From NCBI GenBank assembly GCA_017991555.1, contig JAGOQM010000001.1, positions 310,001 to 374,000 on the forward strand: a stretch of 64,000 nucleotides of DNA, given 5' to 3'. How positions within the stretch are numbered: the stretch's first letter is position 1; each line of letters starts with the position of its first letter. Positions 44,389 to 55,000 of the stretch are shown in pieces. Position numbers and translations under genes: made by a program. Source of the stretch: Neisseriaceae bacterium. Lineage in GTDB: Bacteria; Pseudomonadota; Gammaproteobacteria; Burkholderiales; Neisseriaceae. The notes under the pieces are model-generated. The model ran no database searches. It had not been told where the DNA came from and saw only the letters and a program-made list of their open reading frames with translations.

Positions 44389-47300
44389 CTATGATGCTGT
44401 CGCGATCCATAAATCTTGCAGTGCGACCGAGGGCTGATTCAGCAATTGGGTTAAACACGCTTCGTATTGCGCCAGTAGCGCTGCCGCAGCGGCGTCGGAA
44501 GCCCGCGCGTGGTCATATTTCAAATTAAGCTCAAGCCGATCGGCACTTTGCCAGCAGGACAGCTCATAAACCAAGCGTACGTCGTCGCCTGCGATGGCAA
44601 AACTCGTCAAAGCATGCTCACCCAAATAAAGCGTTCCATCACTCATGGGCTGCATCACGAAGCACACTTGGCACAGCTGATTAAGGCCTGCGCCTGCGCC
44701 ACTTTTCCCAACCTTGTCGGTGATTTGCGCAAATGACAAAGTCTGGTGTTGCAGCATGTGTTTGTATTGCTCATTCACCTGCTGCACCAACTCATGAAAT
44801 GAAAGGCGGGGGTCATGCTCGGCACGAAAAATGGGGTTACTGATGAAACACCCCAGCATGTCATGAACCTGAGCATTTTCACGGCCGGCGCTAGAGGTGC
44901 CGATCAAGAACCGACTTTGCTTAAATTGTGCCGCCAGCGTCGCCTGAAACGCGCTGAGTAAAACAATGAAATAGGTCAAGGCCTGTTCCTGACAAAGCTT
45001 TTGTACCTGAGCCTGAATCGCGTCTGGCAAAGTCACCCTTAAGGTTTTAGCCTGTGGTGGTCCATCGGCATGAACGGGCAAAAGCGCTTCCACGCCAGCG
45101 TGCTGCGCGACCCAATACGCCGCGCTGTCGGCTTCATGCGCCGCGACTAAAGCCCGCTGCCAGACCACGTAATCGCCATAGTTAATGCCGGCCTTGGCGG
45201 GATTCGCCGGCGGCTGGCCTTTACGTTCATATAGGGCCTGCAAAGCCTTGAAGAAAATGGGCGCCGACCAGGCATCAAAGACCACGTGGTGAAAATTAAA
45301 CACCAAGGCATGGCCGCCTTCGCGTAATGGCAAGACGTGTACACGCCAGCCATAGGTTTTTAATAAATCAAACGGCTGACGCACCACTTCGGTCACCGCA
45401 TACGCCAACTCAGCCGTGTGAACCGGCTGCTCGTAATAGATGGGCACATTTTGTGCCACATCGACCCGCTGGGTTAAACCCGCTGCCGTCAAAGAAAAAA
45501 CGCTGGATAAGGCAAAGTGTTGGTCTTTCAAATGCTGCAACGACAAATGCAGGGCCTCTAGGTCTAGCCCCTCAGGACAAACAAACCCCAACGTAATCCG
45601 AAACCGAACCTTGCCCCCAGACATTTGCTCGGCTAGCCACATGTCTTCTTGACCATGCGACAGCGGATACTGCGCCTGCCCCAAGGGCTGAATCAAAGGC
45701 ACGACCGCCTCGTTTTCGTGCTCACTCAGCTGAGCCACCATGCTGGCCTGCTCACCCAAGGTTAAATACGTAAACAAATCTGGCAGCGACACCCCCACCT
45801 TAAATTCAGACTGCATGCGGGACAGCAGGCGAATCAACAGCAGCGAATCCCCACCCAAGGCAAAGAAATTATCTTGCGCCTTGCTTGGCGCCTGCTCCAG
45901 CAACTCTGCCCACAGCGCCGCCAGCCTCACCTCGGTCTCGTTCAAACCGCGATCAGGCGCATCCTCCACCTCTGTCGTGGTTGGCTGCGCCAGTGCCAGC
46001 AAGGCCTTCATGTCGACCTTGCCGTTGCCCGTGAGCGGCAACTCAGACAGCTGCTGCCACAGCGAGGGAATCATCGCCTCCGCCAGCTGACCCTTGGCCC
46101 GAGCATACAGCTCGTCCTGACTTAATTTGGCCACCCCGGGCCGCAACAGTAAGGCCGCCACCAGCTGCTGGCCGTCGCTGAGGTACACCACGGCCCGGCT
46201 CACTTCCGGCCACCCCTCTAAGTGAGCGCGCACTTCGCCCGCCTCAATGCGGTTGCCCCGCACCTTTAGCTGACCATCTTGCCGGCCCACAAACTCGATC
46301 CGACCATCTGGATGGTAAAAGCCCAAATCGCCGCTCCGGTAGAGGCGCTCACCGCTCACCGGATGAACGATGAAGCGCTCGGCCGTGCGCGCCGCGTCAT
46401 TTAAGTAGCCGCGCGCCAAAGACACGCCGCTGCAATACAGCTCGCCCACCACCCAATCCGGCACGTCCAGCAGCGACTCATCCAGAATATGATAGCCACA
46501 GTGGCTAAGGGGACGGCCATAAGGCACGCTGGCCCAGCCAGCCTCTTGGCCTTCAATTTGATGGGCAATGTTCCACATCGTGGTTTCCGTTGGCCCGCCC
46601 ACGCTGTATAGCGTTACTTCGGCAGCGCACAGGGCCCGAATGCGATCGGGCAGCGGCAAAGGCAGCCAATCGCCACCCAGCAAAACCGTACGCAGGCTGT
46701 CAAAGCGATAGGCCTTGTACTCGCTCCAGGTCAGCAGCATCTCCATCATCGCCGGCACCGACACCCAGCCCGTGACCGCATGCTGGTTGATGAGCCGTGC
46801 CCACGCCTCGGGGTTCTTGCGCTCGGCCTCGGGCGGCAACACTAAGGTCCCACCGCACACCATCACGCCCAAAACGTCAAACACCGACATGTCGTGATGC
46901 AGGGCCGACACGCCCAGCAGCACCAACGGCGCCGAGGCTGAAAACAAGCTGGCGCGGCTATAGGCTATGGCGTTCAACACCCCAGCCCATTCAATCATGA
47001 CGCCTTTGGGCTGGCCGGTGGTGCCTGAGGTGTAAATCACATAGGCCAAATCGGTCAGGCCAGTGTGATGACCGGGTAAAGACTGTGGGCAGGGCAACGC
47101 GCCTTGGGTCAGCAAAGCCGCCTGCTCGGACAGGTTCAACACCTGCACGCCCTCTAGGTCGGCCACCAAATCTTGGGTCTGATCGTTGACGATGACGACG
47201 CTGGGCCGAGCATCCTGCAAGATGGCGTGCAGGCGCGCCAGCGGCTGCGCCGTGTCCAAAGGCAAATACGCTGCCCTAGCGGCCACAATGCCCCACACGG

Positions 47301-49011
47301 ACACCACCTGTAACTGCCCCTTGGGCAGTAAAATGGCCACGATGGGCGGCTCTGCGCCTGCCACCTGCTGGCTCAAATAGGCACCGAGCCGACTGCTTTG
47401 GGCGTATAAATCCTGATGGCTCAGCAGGCCGTCGCCGGCAATGACGGCGGTTTGCTGGGCTTGACCGGGCTGGGCCAGCCGTTCCACAAACTGCTGATAC
47501 AGCGGCCGCTGATCATGGGGCGTGGCCACGTGGTTAAACTGTTGGCGGGCAGCTAATTGAGCCGGCGCAATGGTTAACGGGTGTGCCTGCGACAACAACG
47601 CTTGGCCCCCTTCTTGACCCAGTCGCTGTAAGAGCCCGTGGTAGGCTGCAAACATGGCCGCCATCATGTCCTCAGGAAACTGAGCGGGGACATAATCCCA
47701 ATTCACATGCAGCTGATCTTTCGCAAAATGATATTGGCTGTCTAACCACACCTGCGGCGTTTGTGACAAAGAAAACACCATGTCGCCAAACCAGTCTAAA
47801 TCAGAGGCACCGTGTGGGCTCAGGCTGTCTGGCGCGGGCGTGAACACAATCGGCATGGCCCCAAAATGAGACGTGCCAGAGCGTTTCATCATCTCTCGTA
47901 AAATTCTGACGCCAGACACCTGGCCGTAGGCCATTTCTTCCCATAGCTGTCTTTGAATGCCAACAATTCTGGCCTGCCATGTCTCATGCGCCGTTAAATC
48001 CAGGCTCAATAGGCTAAATGTCGCAAACTCCCCCATCACATGATTGATGTCTGGATGAATCTGCGGTCGATTGAATCTGGGAATGTTTAAGGTGAACTGC
48101 TTGGCAGTGGCCCAAGAGCCAATCACTTCAGCAAACACCCCCAATAACAAACCATTAATCGTCACCCCTAATGAGGCACTGACCTGCAATAAGCGCTGCG
48201 TTTCTTCTGGGCTAAATTGCTGCGCCAAGCGCGTAAACTTGCCCTTGCCTGCAAACGAGGTGGTGGGCAGCTGCGGCGCGCCATAAAATGAGGGAATACG
48301 TGCCTGCCAATAGGCCAGTGCGGCCTGATACTCTGTCGTTTTCGCTTGCGCCTTAAGCCAGTGAATGTAGTCTTTAAAGGTATAGGTAAGCGCCGGCAAA
48401 ATGGTGTCGGGCCGCTGATACAAGAGGTTTAATTCATGAAACAGAATATTGATGCTACGGCCATCAATACACCAAATGTCTAAACTCAGCGTTAACCGGC
48501 TCATTTCCCCCAATTTAAACACGCACAGCGAGAACTGTGGCCAAGCGGCAATGTCTGCCTTTCTTTGAGCCTGTTCTTGCCGCGAAGACGCTAAAAATGC
48601 ATCCTGATCCGCCACCGTCCACGACGACAAGTCATGGTAAACCACCGCATAAGGCGGCAGCTCAGACAAAATTTTCTGCTGCCCATCGGCCAGCGCCACC
48701 ACCCTCAGCATGTCGTGGCGCTGCAAGAGCCGATCCCAAGCATTTTGGAACCGCGCCAAGCTAAACTGGGGCACATCAATTTCAAAATACACATGCATGG
48801 CGCTGGCATCATTGGCCAGCGCATCTTGCCGCCCAACCCAATACGCCTGCTGCATATCCGACATCGGGAATGCCTCGCCCACAGGCTGTGTTGACGCCCC
48901 CTTCTGTGTCATTGCATGGCCCTTGTCGGCCTTCAATACCGCGTTTGTCTCTTCCATTTTCTTTTCCATTTGATGATGATCTCTGACAATGCCTGTCGGC
49001 GCATGTGGCAC
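44389..49011 (-). CDS. Nonribosomal peptide synthetase Cy-A-PCP-C
   Basis: A 1540-residue protein. Residues ~48-470 are a heterocyclisation domain: FPMSDMQQAYWVGR, the DxxxxD motif in LDIWCIDGRS (Asp178, Asp183), and IPRFNRPQIHPDINHVMGEF. Then A (~500-1010; YTSGTTGQPKGVM, GGPTETTMWN, GNGKVD), PCP (FFALGGDSLLL, Ser1056) and C (HHVVFDAWS ~1241). Cy domains condense and cyclise Cys, Ser or Thr to thiazoline or oxazoline rings. The A domain code reads by eye D-M-F-V-L-G-V-M-W-K, nearest to Cys-type codes but not a match. The protein ends without a PCP after the last C. The GTG at 49011 overlaps the upstream stop (TAGTG) and has GAAGG nine bases upstream; an ATG at 48969 is an alternative. Confidence 0.92.
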   Translation of the reverse strand: MPHAPTGIVRDHHQMEKKMEETNAVLKADKGHAMTQKGASTQPVGEAFPMSDMQQAYWVGRQDALANDASAMHVYFEIDVPQFSLARFQNAWDRLLQRHDMLRVVALADGQQKILSELPPYAVVYHDLSSWTVADQDAFLASSRQEQAQRKADIAAWPQFSLCVFKLGEMSRLTLSLDIWCIDGRSINILFHELNLLYQRPDTILPALTYTFKDYIHWLKAQAKTTEYQAALAYWQARIPSFYGAPQLPTTSFAGKGKFTRLAQQFSPEETQRLLQVSASLGVTINGLLLGVFAEVIGSWATAKQFTLNIPRFNRPQIHPDINHVMGEFATFSLLSLDLTAHETWQARIVGIQRQLWEEMAYGQVSGVRILREMMKRSGTSHFGAMPIVFTPAPDSLSPHGASDLDWFGDMVFSLSQTPQVWLDSQYHFAKDQLHVNWDYVPAQFPEDMMAAMFAAYHGLLQRLGQEGGQALLSQAHPLTIAPAQLAARQQFNHVATPHDQRPLYQQFVERLAQPGQAQQTAVIAGDGLLSHQDLYAQSSRLGAYLSQQVAGAEPPIVAILLPKGQLQVVSVWGIVAARAAYLPLDTAQPLARLHAILQDARPSVVIVNDQTQDLVADLEGVQVLNLSEQAALLTQGALPCPQSLPGHHTGLTDLAYVIYTSGTTGQPKGVMIEWAGVLNAIAYSRASLFSASAPLVLLGVSALHHDMSVFDVLGVMVCGGTLVLPPEAERKNPEAWARLINQHAVTGWVSVPAMMEMLLTWSEYKAYRFDSLRTVLLGGDWLPLPLPDRIRALCAAEVTLYSVGGPTETTMWNIAHQIEGQEAGWASVPYGRPLSHCGYHILDESLLDVPDWVVGELYCSGVSLARGYLNDAARTAERFIVHPVSGERLYRSGDLGFYHPDGRIEFVGRQDGQLKVRGNRIEAGEVRAHLEGWPEVSRAVVYLSDGQQLVAALLLRPGVAKLSQDELYARAKGQLAEAMIPSLWQQLSELPLTGNGKVDMKALLALAQPTTTEVEDAPDRGLNETEVRLAALWAELLEQAPSKAQDNFFALGGDSLLLIRLLSRMQSEFKVGVSLPDLFTYLTLGEQASMVAQLSEHENEAVVPLIQPLGQAQYPLSHGQEDMWLAEQMSGGKVRFRITLGFVCPEGLDLEALHLSLQHLKDQHFALSSVFSLTAAGLTQRVDVAQNVPIYYEQPVHTAELAYAVTEVVRQPFDLLKTYGWRVHVLPLREGGHALVFNFHHVVFDAWSAPIFFKALQALYERKGQPPANPAKAGINYGDYVVWQRALVAAHEADSAAYWVAQHAGVEALLPVHADGPPQAKTLRVTLPDAIQAQVQKLCQEQALTYFIVLLSAFQATLAAQFKQSRFLIGTSSAGRENAQVHDMLGCFISNPIFRAEHDPRLSFHELVQQVNEQYKHMLQHQTLSFAQITDKVGKSGAGAGLNQLCQVCFVMQPMSDGTLYLGEHALTSFAIAGDDVRLVYELSCWQSADRLELNLKYDHARASDAAAAALLAQYEACLTQLLNQPSVALQDLWIATAS
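45897..47540. repeat. 1.64-kb near-identical adenylation tract, copy in Cy-A-PCP-C gene
   Basis: Matches 54023-55666 at a constant offset of 8126 bases with no gap and only scattered substitutions; about eight residues differ over some 545 by eye. Outside the tract similarity drops sharply on both sides. It covers the A domain and the start of the A-PCP linker. Confidence 0.85.
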
Positions 49012-52000
49012 TAACCGTTGCCTTCATTGACGGTGTCAAATAAATAGTCAACCAGTAAATCTATGGTTGGATAGCCGATTAAAATGCCAATATCGACCTC
49101 AAACCCCAACGCCTGTTCAAGGTAAATTTGATAGGCAATGAGGTTCATCGAATGCCCGCCTTGCTCAAACATGCTGACGTCGGTGCGGATTTTTCGGCCC
49201 AAGATGTCTTGCATGCCTTCTGTCAATACGCGCAGCAATAAGGCTTTGGATGGCCTGGCGCGCTGACCCAGATCCGCCGGCGGCGACATTAGGGTGTCGC
49301 TTGTCGGCGGCACGGCCGCCACGGTCGTCGTTCTGGCCTGGGGCAAGCACGCTGAGAGGCTGCTCAAGCGTTGTTCTGGTGCCGTGACCAAGGCATTTAA
49401 CACCTGTAGGTAAGCGCGCAAGAATTGTTCAATGCTGTCTTGATGGAACAATTGATCGGCATAGTCAATGACCAGCTTCATGTGCTGATTGTGCTCAAAC
49501 AGAAATAAGCTGAGGTCAAAACGAACCGTTTTCGGCGTGGGCGCTTGATGAATAAAGAGGGCCAAAGCCGCGTCATCGAAATATAGGTCTTCCACTAGGT
49601 TTTGATGCGTGCAAATGACCTGCACCACGGGATGGTATAAGGGTGAACGGGGATGGTTCAGCTGCTGAGCAATTTGGGTAAAGGAATGTTGTTGGTGTGC
49701 CAATGATTCAGACACGGCCACCAAAAGCTGGGCCAAGTGCGACGACAATGTGCCTTGGGCCGCAAGCTGGCCGCGAAAAGGCACAACGTCGCTAAAGAAA
49801 TCAATGACGCCCTCTAGCGCTTGATGGTGACGTCCGGCCACGCCGCCACCGATCACCACATCCTGCTCATCGCACCACAACGACAAAGTCATGATGAGGC
49901 CGCTGATGAACACATGATATGCCCCCACCTGATGAGCCATCGCCAATTGACCAATGCCTTGCAGCAAGGCATCGGGCACGTCCATAAACAGCGTGCGCCC
50001 CGATCGCGTTTGCTGTGGCGCCCGTGGTGCGTCCACAGGCAGGTTGAGGCATGGCGGCATGCCGGCAAGATGATTTTGCCAAAACGCCTGCAGGCGCTCA
50101 GACTCGGCCATCAAGCTTGGATGGTGGTGTTTTAAATAGTGGTAATCAACCCCTTGATAAGCCAAAGGTTCAAGAACCTCACCGTGATACAAACGACTCA
50201 AATCCCTAAAGAATACCTGTAGCGACCACGCATCCATGATCATATGATGGGCTACCAGCACCAACATGCTGTGCCCAGCCTCGCCAACGCCTGTTTTTTG
50301 CGTCAGCAGCATGATTCTGACCAAGGGCGGATTGCTTAAATCAAAAGGCTGTGCCATCAAGCGGTTGTGTTCGATTAAAGACTCTGCCATCACATCGTCA
50401 CATTCTTTATACGCCAACCCAATAAAACCAAAAGGATTAATCTTTTTCAGCGGCTGCGTGCCCACCACCTCAAAAGCCGTCCGCAAAGCCTCATGCCGCA
50501 TCACCAACTGATTCAGGGCCTGCTGTAAACGCTGTGGATCCAAGGCGCCCTTAACGTCATACATCAGCGCCAAATGATTTGAAAGGTCATGCTGTCGGCT
50601 CGTTTTATGCGTGTACCAGGCACCCAGCTGATTATCAGACAAGGGATGATGGCCAGCCCGATCCACCACCGTCCACGCCAGTGCCTGAGCCTCCGGCAAA
50701 GCCTCAACCAGCTCAGCCTGCTGGGCAATGGTGGGCGCTTGAAACATGTCCACCAGCGCCAAAGCCACCTTAAACTCTGTTTTTAAACCATTCAGTAAGC
50801 GCGTCGCCAACACCGAGTGACCGCCGAGCATAAAAAAGTTCTGATGAATGCCAATGTCGGCCTCGATGCCCAATAGGCTCCGCCACAATGACGCAATTTT
50901 TTGCTCAATGACGGTACGCGGCAACACATCGCCCGCTTGCAGGCCCTGAGTGACGGCGTAATTATCCGCCAGCAGCGTCGCCACCGCGCGCCGATCCACT
51001 TTACCCCCGCTGAGCTTGGGCATGTCGGCCACGGCAACCATCATGCTGGGCATCGACGATCGAGGCAAAACATCCCGCAGCTCAGCGTAAATTTGCGCTT
51101 GGGTCACACCGGCGGCCATCACCACCAACACCCCTAAAACCAGATCACCGTTATGCGCCACAACGGTCGCCGAACAGGCTGCCGATACGCCCGCGCAGGC
51201 GCTCACAACGCGATCAATGGCGCGCAGATCAATGCGCACGCCACGAATCTTAACCTGATCATCACGGCGACCCAGCACCACCATCTGGCCCTCATCGTTG
51301 ATGAAGCCATAATCACCTGTTTTAAACCAATACTGCCCCTGCTCGATGAAAAAACGTTGCGCTTGTTCCGCGCACGCCAATGCATAGCCATGCGCGAGCA
51401 CGGGCCCGCCACAGTAGAGCTCCCCCATACAGCCCTTCGGTAAGATCCAGCCATCTGCATTCACAATGCGCGCCGAGGCATGGCTCAACAGCGTGCCCGC
51501 AGGAATCAAACCGTCTTCGGCCCCCGTCACCTCATAGGCCATGATGTCGGCACTCATTTCAGACGCACCATAGATATTGATGAGCCTGGCCCGTGGCATA
51601 CAGGCACGTGCCCGTTGCGTTAGCTGACTAAACAGCAATTCACCGCTGATGATGATCTGTTGCAAAGACGTTAACACCGCCTGTCGGCGCGTGAGCGCCG
51701 TGCACATTTCCAACAGCAAGGTCGGCGTCAAAGTGATGTGGGTGACTTGCTGCTGGGACACATAATCAACTAAAGCGGCCGGGTCTTTACGGACATCGTC
51801 CTCGGCAATGACGGCACGGCACCCGAGCACAATGGGCGTAAACAACTCAGCATAAATGTCCACAAAGCTCACCGAGGTTTTCAGCATGCCCACGTCGCTT
51901 GGGTGGCTCGGATACTGCCGCTCGGCCCAGTAAATCCGATTCAACAAGCCAAATCGACGGCCCACCACCGCCTTAGATGCACCGGTAGAGCCCGAGGTGT

Positions 52001-55000
52001 ACACCAAATACACCCTGTCGGTTTCTGCGATGGGCACAGCCTCATGCGCCCCCTCAAAATCAAATGAGCTAAGTGAAAACCGAGATTGATCGCTGGGCAA
52101 GCTTGCCATATGGGCATCATCGGTGATCACCAAGGTGGCTTCTGCCTGCCTCAGCAAGGTACCCATCCGCTCCGTTGAGTCGATGGTGTCCAACAGCAAC
52201 AGCGTGCCCCCCACCCTTAAAGCCGCTAAAGACGCAATGATCAGCTCGATCCCATAAGGCAAAAGAATCCCAACGCGGTCTTCTGCCCGCACGCCCTTAG
52301 CCAGCAAGGCCGCCGCCAGCGCCTGACTGCGACGAGACAGTTGCGCATAGGTGTAATCCACGCCGGCATCGGTATAAACAATTTGTTCGGGATGCGTTTC
52401 GGCCTTGTGCGCTAATATGGCGCTAATGGGCTGATCATCAAACTCAAGCGCATCCCCTTGGGCAACCGACAAGGCACTGCCGTGCGCGTACAAGGGCAAG
52501 CTGCTCAGAACAGACTGCGGTGCCGCCGTGGTCATCGCCGTTAAAACGTGCTTAAACCCTTGCAACATCGCCTCAACTAGGTGATCCCCAACCTTCTGTT
52601 GGGCGTAATTGACCTCACACAATAAGCCTTCTGGCGTTGGATACAGCCAAAACTCAATGTCGGTTCGATGCGAAGCCATGCCGCGATCAACGCCAATCAA
52701 CAACGACAGGTCAATGCCTTCGTCTTGATACCCCGCTTGCAAAACGCCGTCATTAAACACCAAAGACACATCAAAAAAGGGATGGCGACCCACCGCCCTG
52801 TCGGGATTGCATGCCTCAACCACGGCCTCAAAAGGCACCTGTTGCCACGCAAAATCTTCAGCGATTTGCCGATGGCTCCGGGCCATGGCCTCTGCCACCG
52901 TCGCATTCAGATCAAAATCAAACCGTAATGTCAGTAAGTTAATGAAGTTACCAATGCTCTGTGCAAATGTTCTGTTGCCCCGATTGGACACGTATGTGCC
53001 AAACGCCACGTCACCATCGTTTTTAAAGCGGGCCAAAACAAGCTGTAAGGCCAGCGCAAATGCCGTAAACAAAGTGCTCTGATGTTGACCTGCGAACGTT
53101 TTCAAAGCATCGACGGTCGCCGAGTCAATCTGACAAAACCTCGAGCCATTGGCCGCCGCATCGGCCTCAGCCGCCAGATGGGGCAAAGTCAAGGGCGCCA
53201 TGCCGTGCAAGCGCCGTTGCCAATAGGCCATGCCCGACTGTAAATGAGCCTGCTGGGCCGCAGACTGCTCCCACTGAATGTAATCCACATAGTCCACGCT
53301 CAAGGGGGCTAAATTTTTGTGGTGATAAATGGCCAGCAGCTCGCGCAGCAACACATCGCAAGACACACCGTCAAAGATGATGTGGTGCACCCGCAAATGT
53401 AATTGATGCGCTTGATCAGACAGCCTGATCAAATGGATGTTGAATAAAGGGTCTTGCTGGATATTGATGGCCTGCGTCAGCTCCGCCTGCTGGCATTGCC
53501 GCAGCCGCTGCTGTGCCACCTCGTCGGTCAGGCCTGATAAGTCGGTAAAACGCAACCCAATCGTGTGAGCCGCGACCTGCAGACACGGATCGCCGTCTGC
53601 ACTAAGCACAATGCGGCTGCGCAACAACCGATGCCGTTGCAGCAGCACCGCCACCGCCTGCTGCAAGCGAAGCACGTCAAGCTCACCGGTCACGGCAAAA
53701 CACAGCGCAATCGTGTATTTCGTTTGATCTGCGCTGGCGTCCAACGCCATCTGAAACCAAAAGCCTCGTTGCGAGGAAGACAAAGGCAGGCTCTGCTGGG
53801 CACTGACACTCAACGGCCCTGTCGCCATTGCTGCAGGCGACACGGGCGCGGCCTTACGCGCCACTAGCTCAGCCTGCTCGCTCAAGGTCAGGTGAGTCAG
53901 CAGGTCCGGCAGCGTCACCCCCACCTTAAATTCGGCCTGAATGCGAGACAGCAGACGAATCAGCAGCAGCGAATCTCCGCCCAAGGCAAAGAAATGCCCA
54001 TCCCCCTGATCTGGCCCTTGCCCCAGCAACTCTGCCCACAGCGCCGCCAGCCTCACCTCGGTCTCGTTCAAACCGCGATCAGGCGCATCCTCCACCTCTG
54101 TCGTGGTTGTCTGCGCCAGTGCCAGCAAGGCCTTCATGTCGACCTTGCCGTTGCCCGTGAGCGGCAGCTCAGACAGCTGCAGCCACAGCGAGGGAATCAT
54201 CGCCTCCGCCAGCTGACCCTTGGCCCGAGCATACAGCTCGTCCTGACTTAATTTGGCCACCCCAGGACGCAGCAGTAAGGCCGCCACCAGCTGCTGGCCG
54301 TCGCTGAGGTACACCACGGCCCGGCTCACTTCCGGCCAACCCTCTAAGTGAGCGCGCACTTCGCCCGCCTCAATGCGGTTGCCCCGCACCTTCAGCTGAC
54401 CATCTTGCCGGCCCACAAACTCGATCCGACCATCGGGATGGTAAAAGCCCAAATCGCCGCTCCGGTAGAGGCGCTCACCGCTCACCGGATGAACGATGAA
54501 GCGCTCGGCCGTACGCGCCGCGTCATTTAAGTAGCCGCGCGCCAAAGACACGCCGCTGCAATACAGCTCGCCCACCACCCAATCCGGCACGTCCAAAAGC
54601 GACTCATCCAGAATATGATAGCCACAGTGGCTAAGGGGACGGCCATAAGGCACGCTGGCCCAGCCAGCCTCTTGGCCTTCAATTTGATGGGCAATGTTCC
54701 ACATCGTGGTTTCCGTGGGCCCGCCCACGCTGAATAGCGTTACTTCGGCGGCGCACAGGGCCCGAATACGATCGGGCAGCGGCAAAGGCAGCCAATCGCC
54801 ACCCAGCAAAACCGTACGCAGGCTGTCAAAGCGATAGGCCTTGTACTCGCTCCAGGTCAGCAGCATCTCCATCATCGCCGGCACCGACACCCAGCCCGTG
54901 ACCGCATGCTGGTTGATGAGCCGTGCCCACGCCTCGGGGTTCTTGCGCTCGGCCTCGGGCGGCAACACTAAGGTCCCACCGCACACCATCACGCCCAAAA

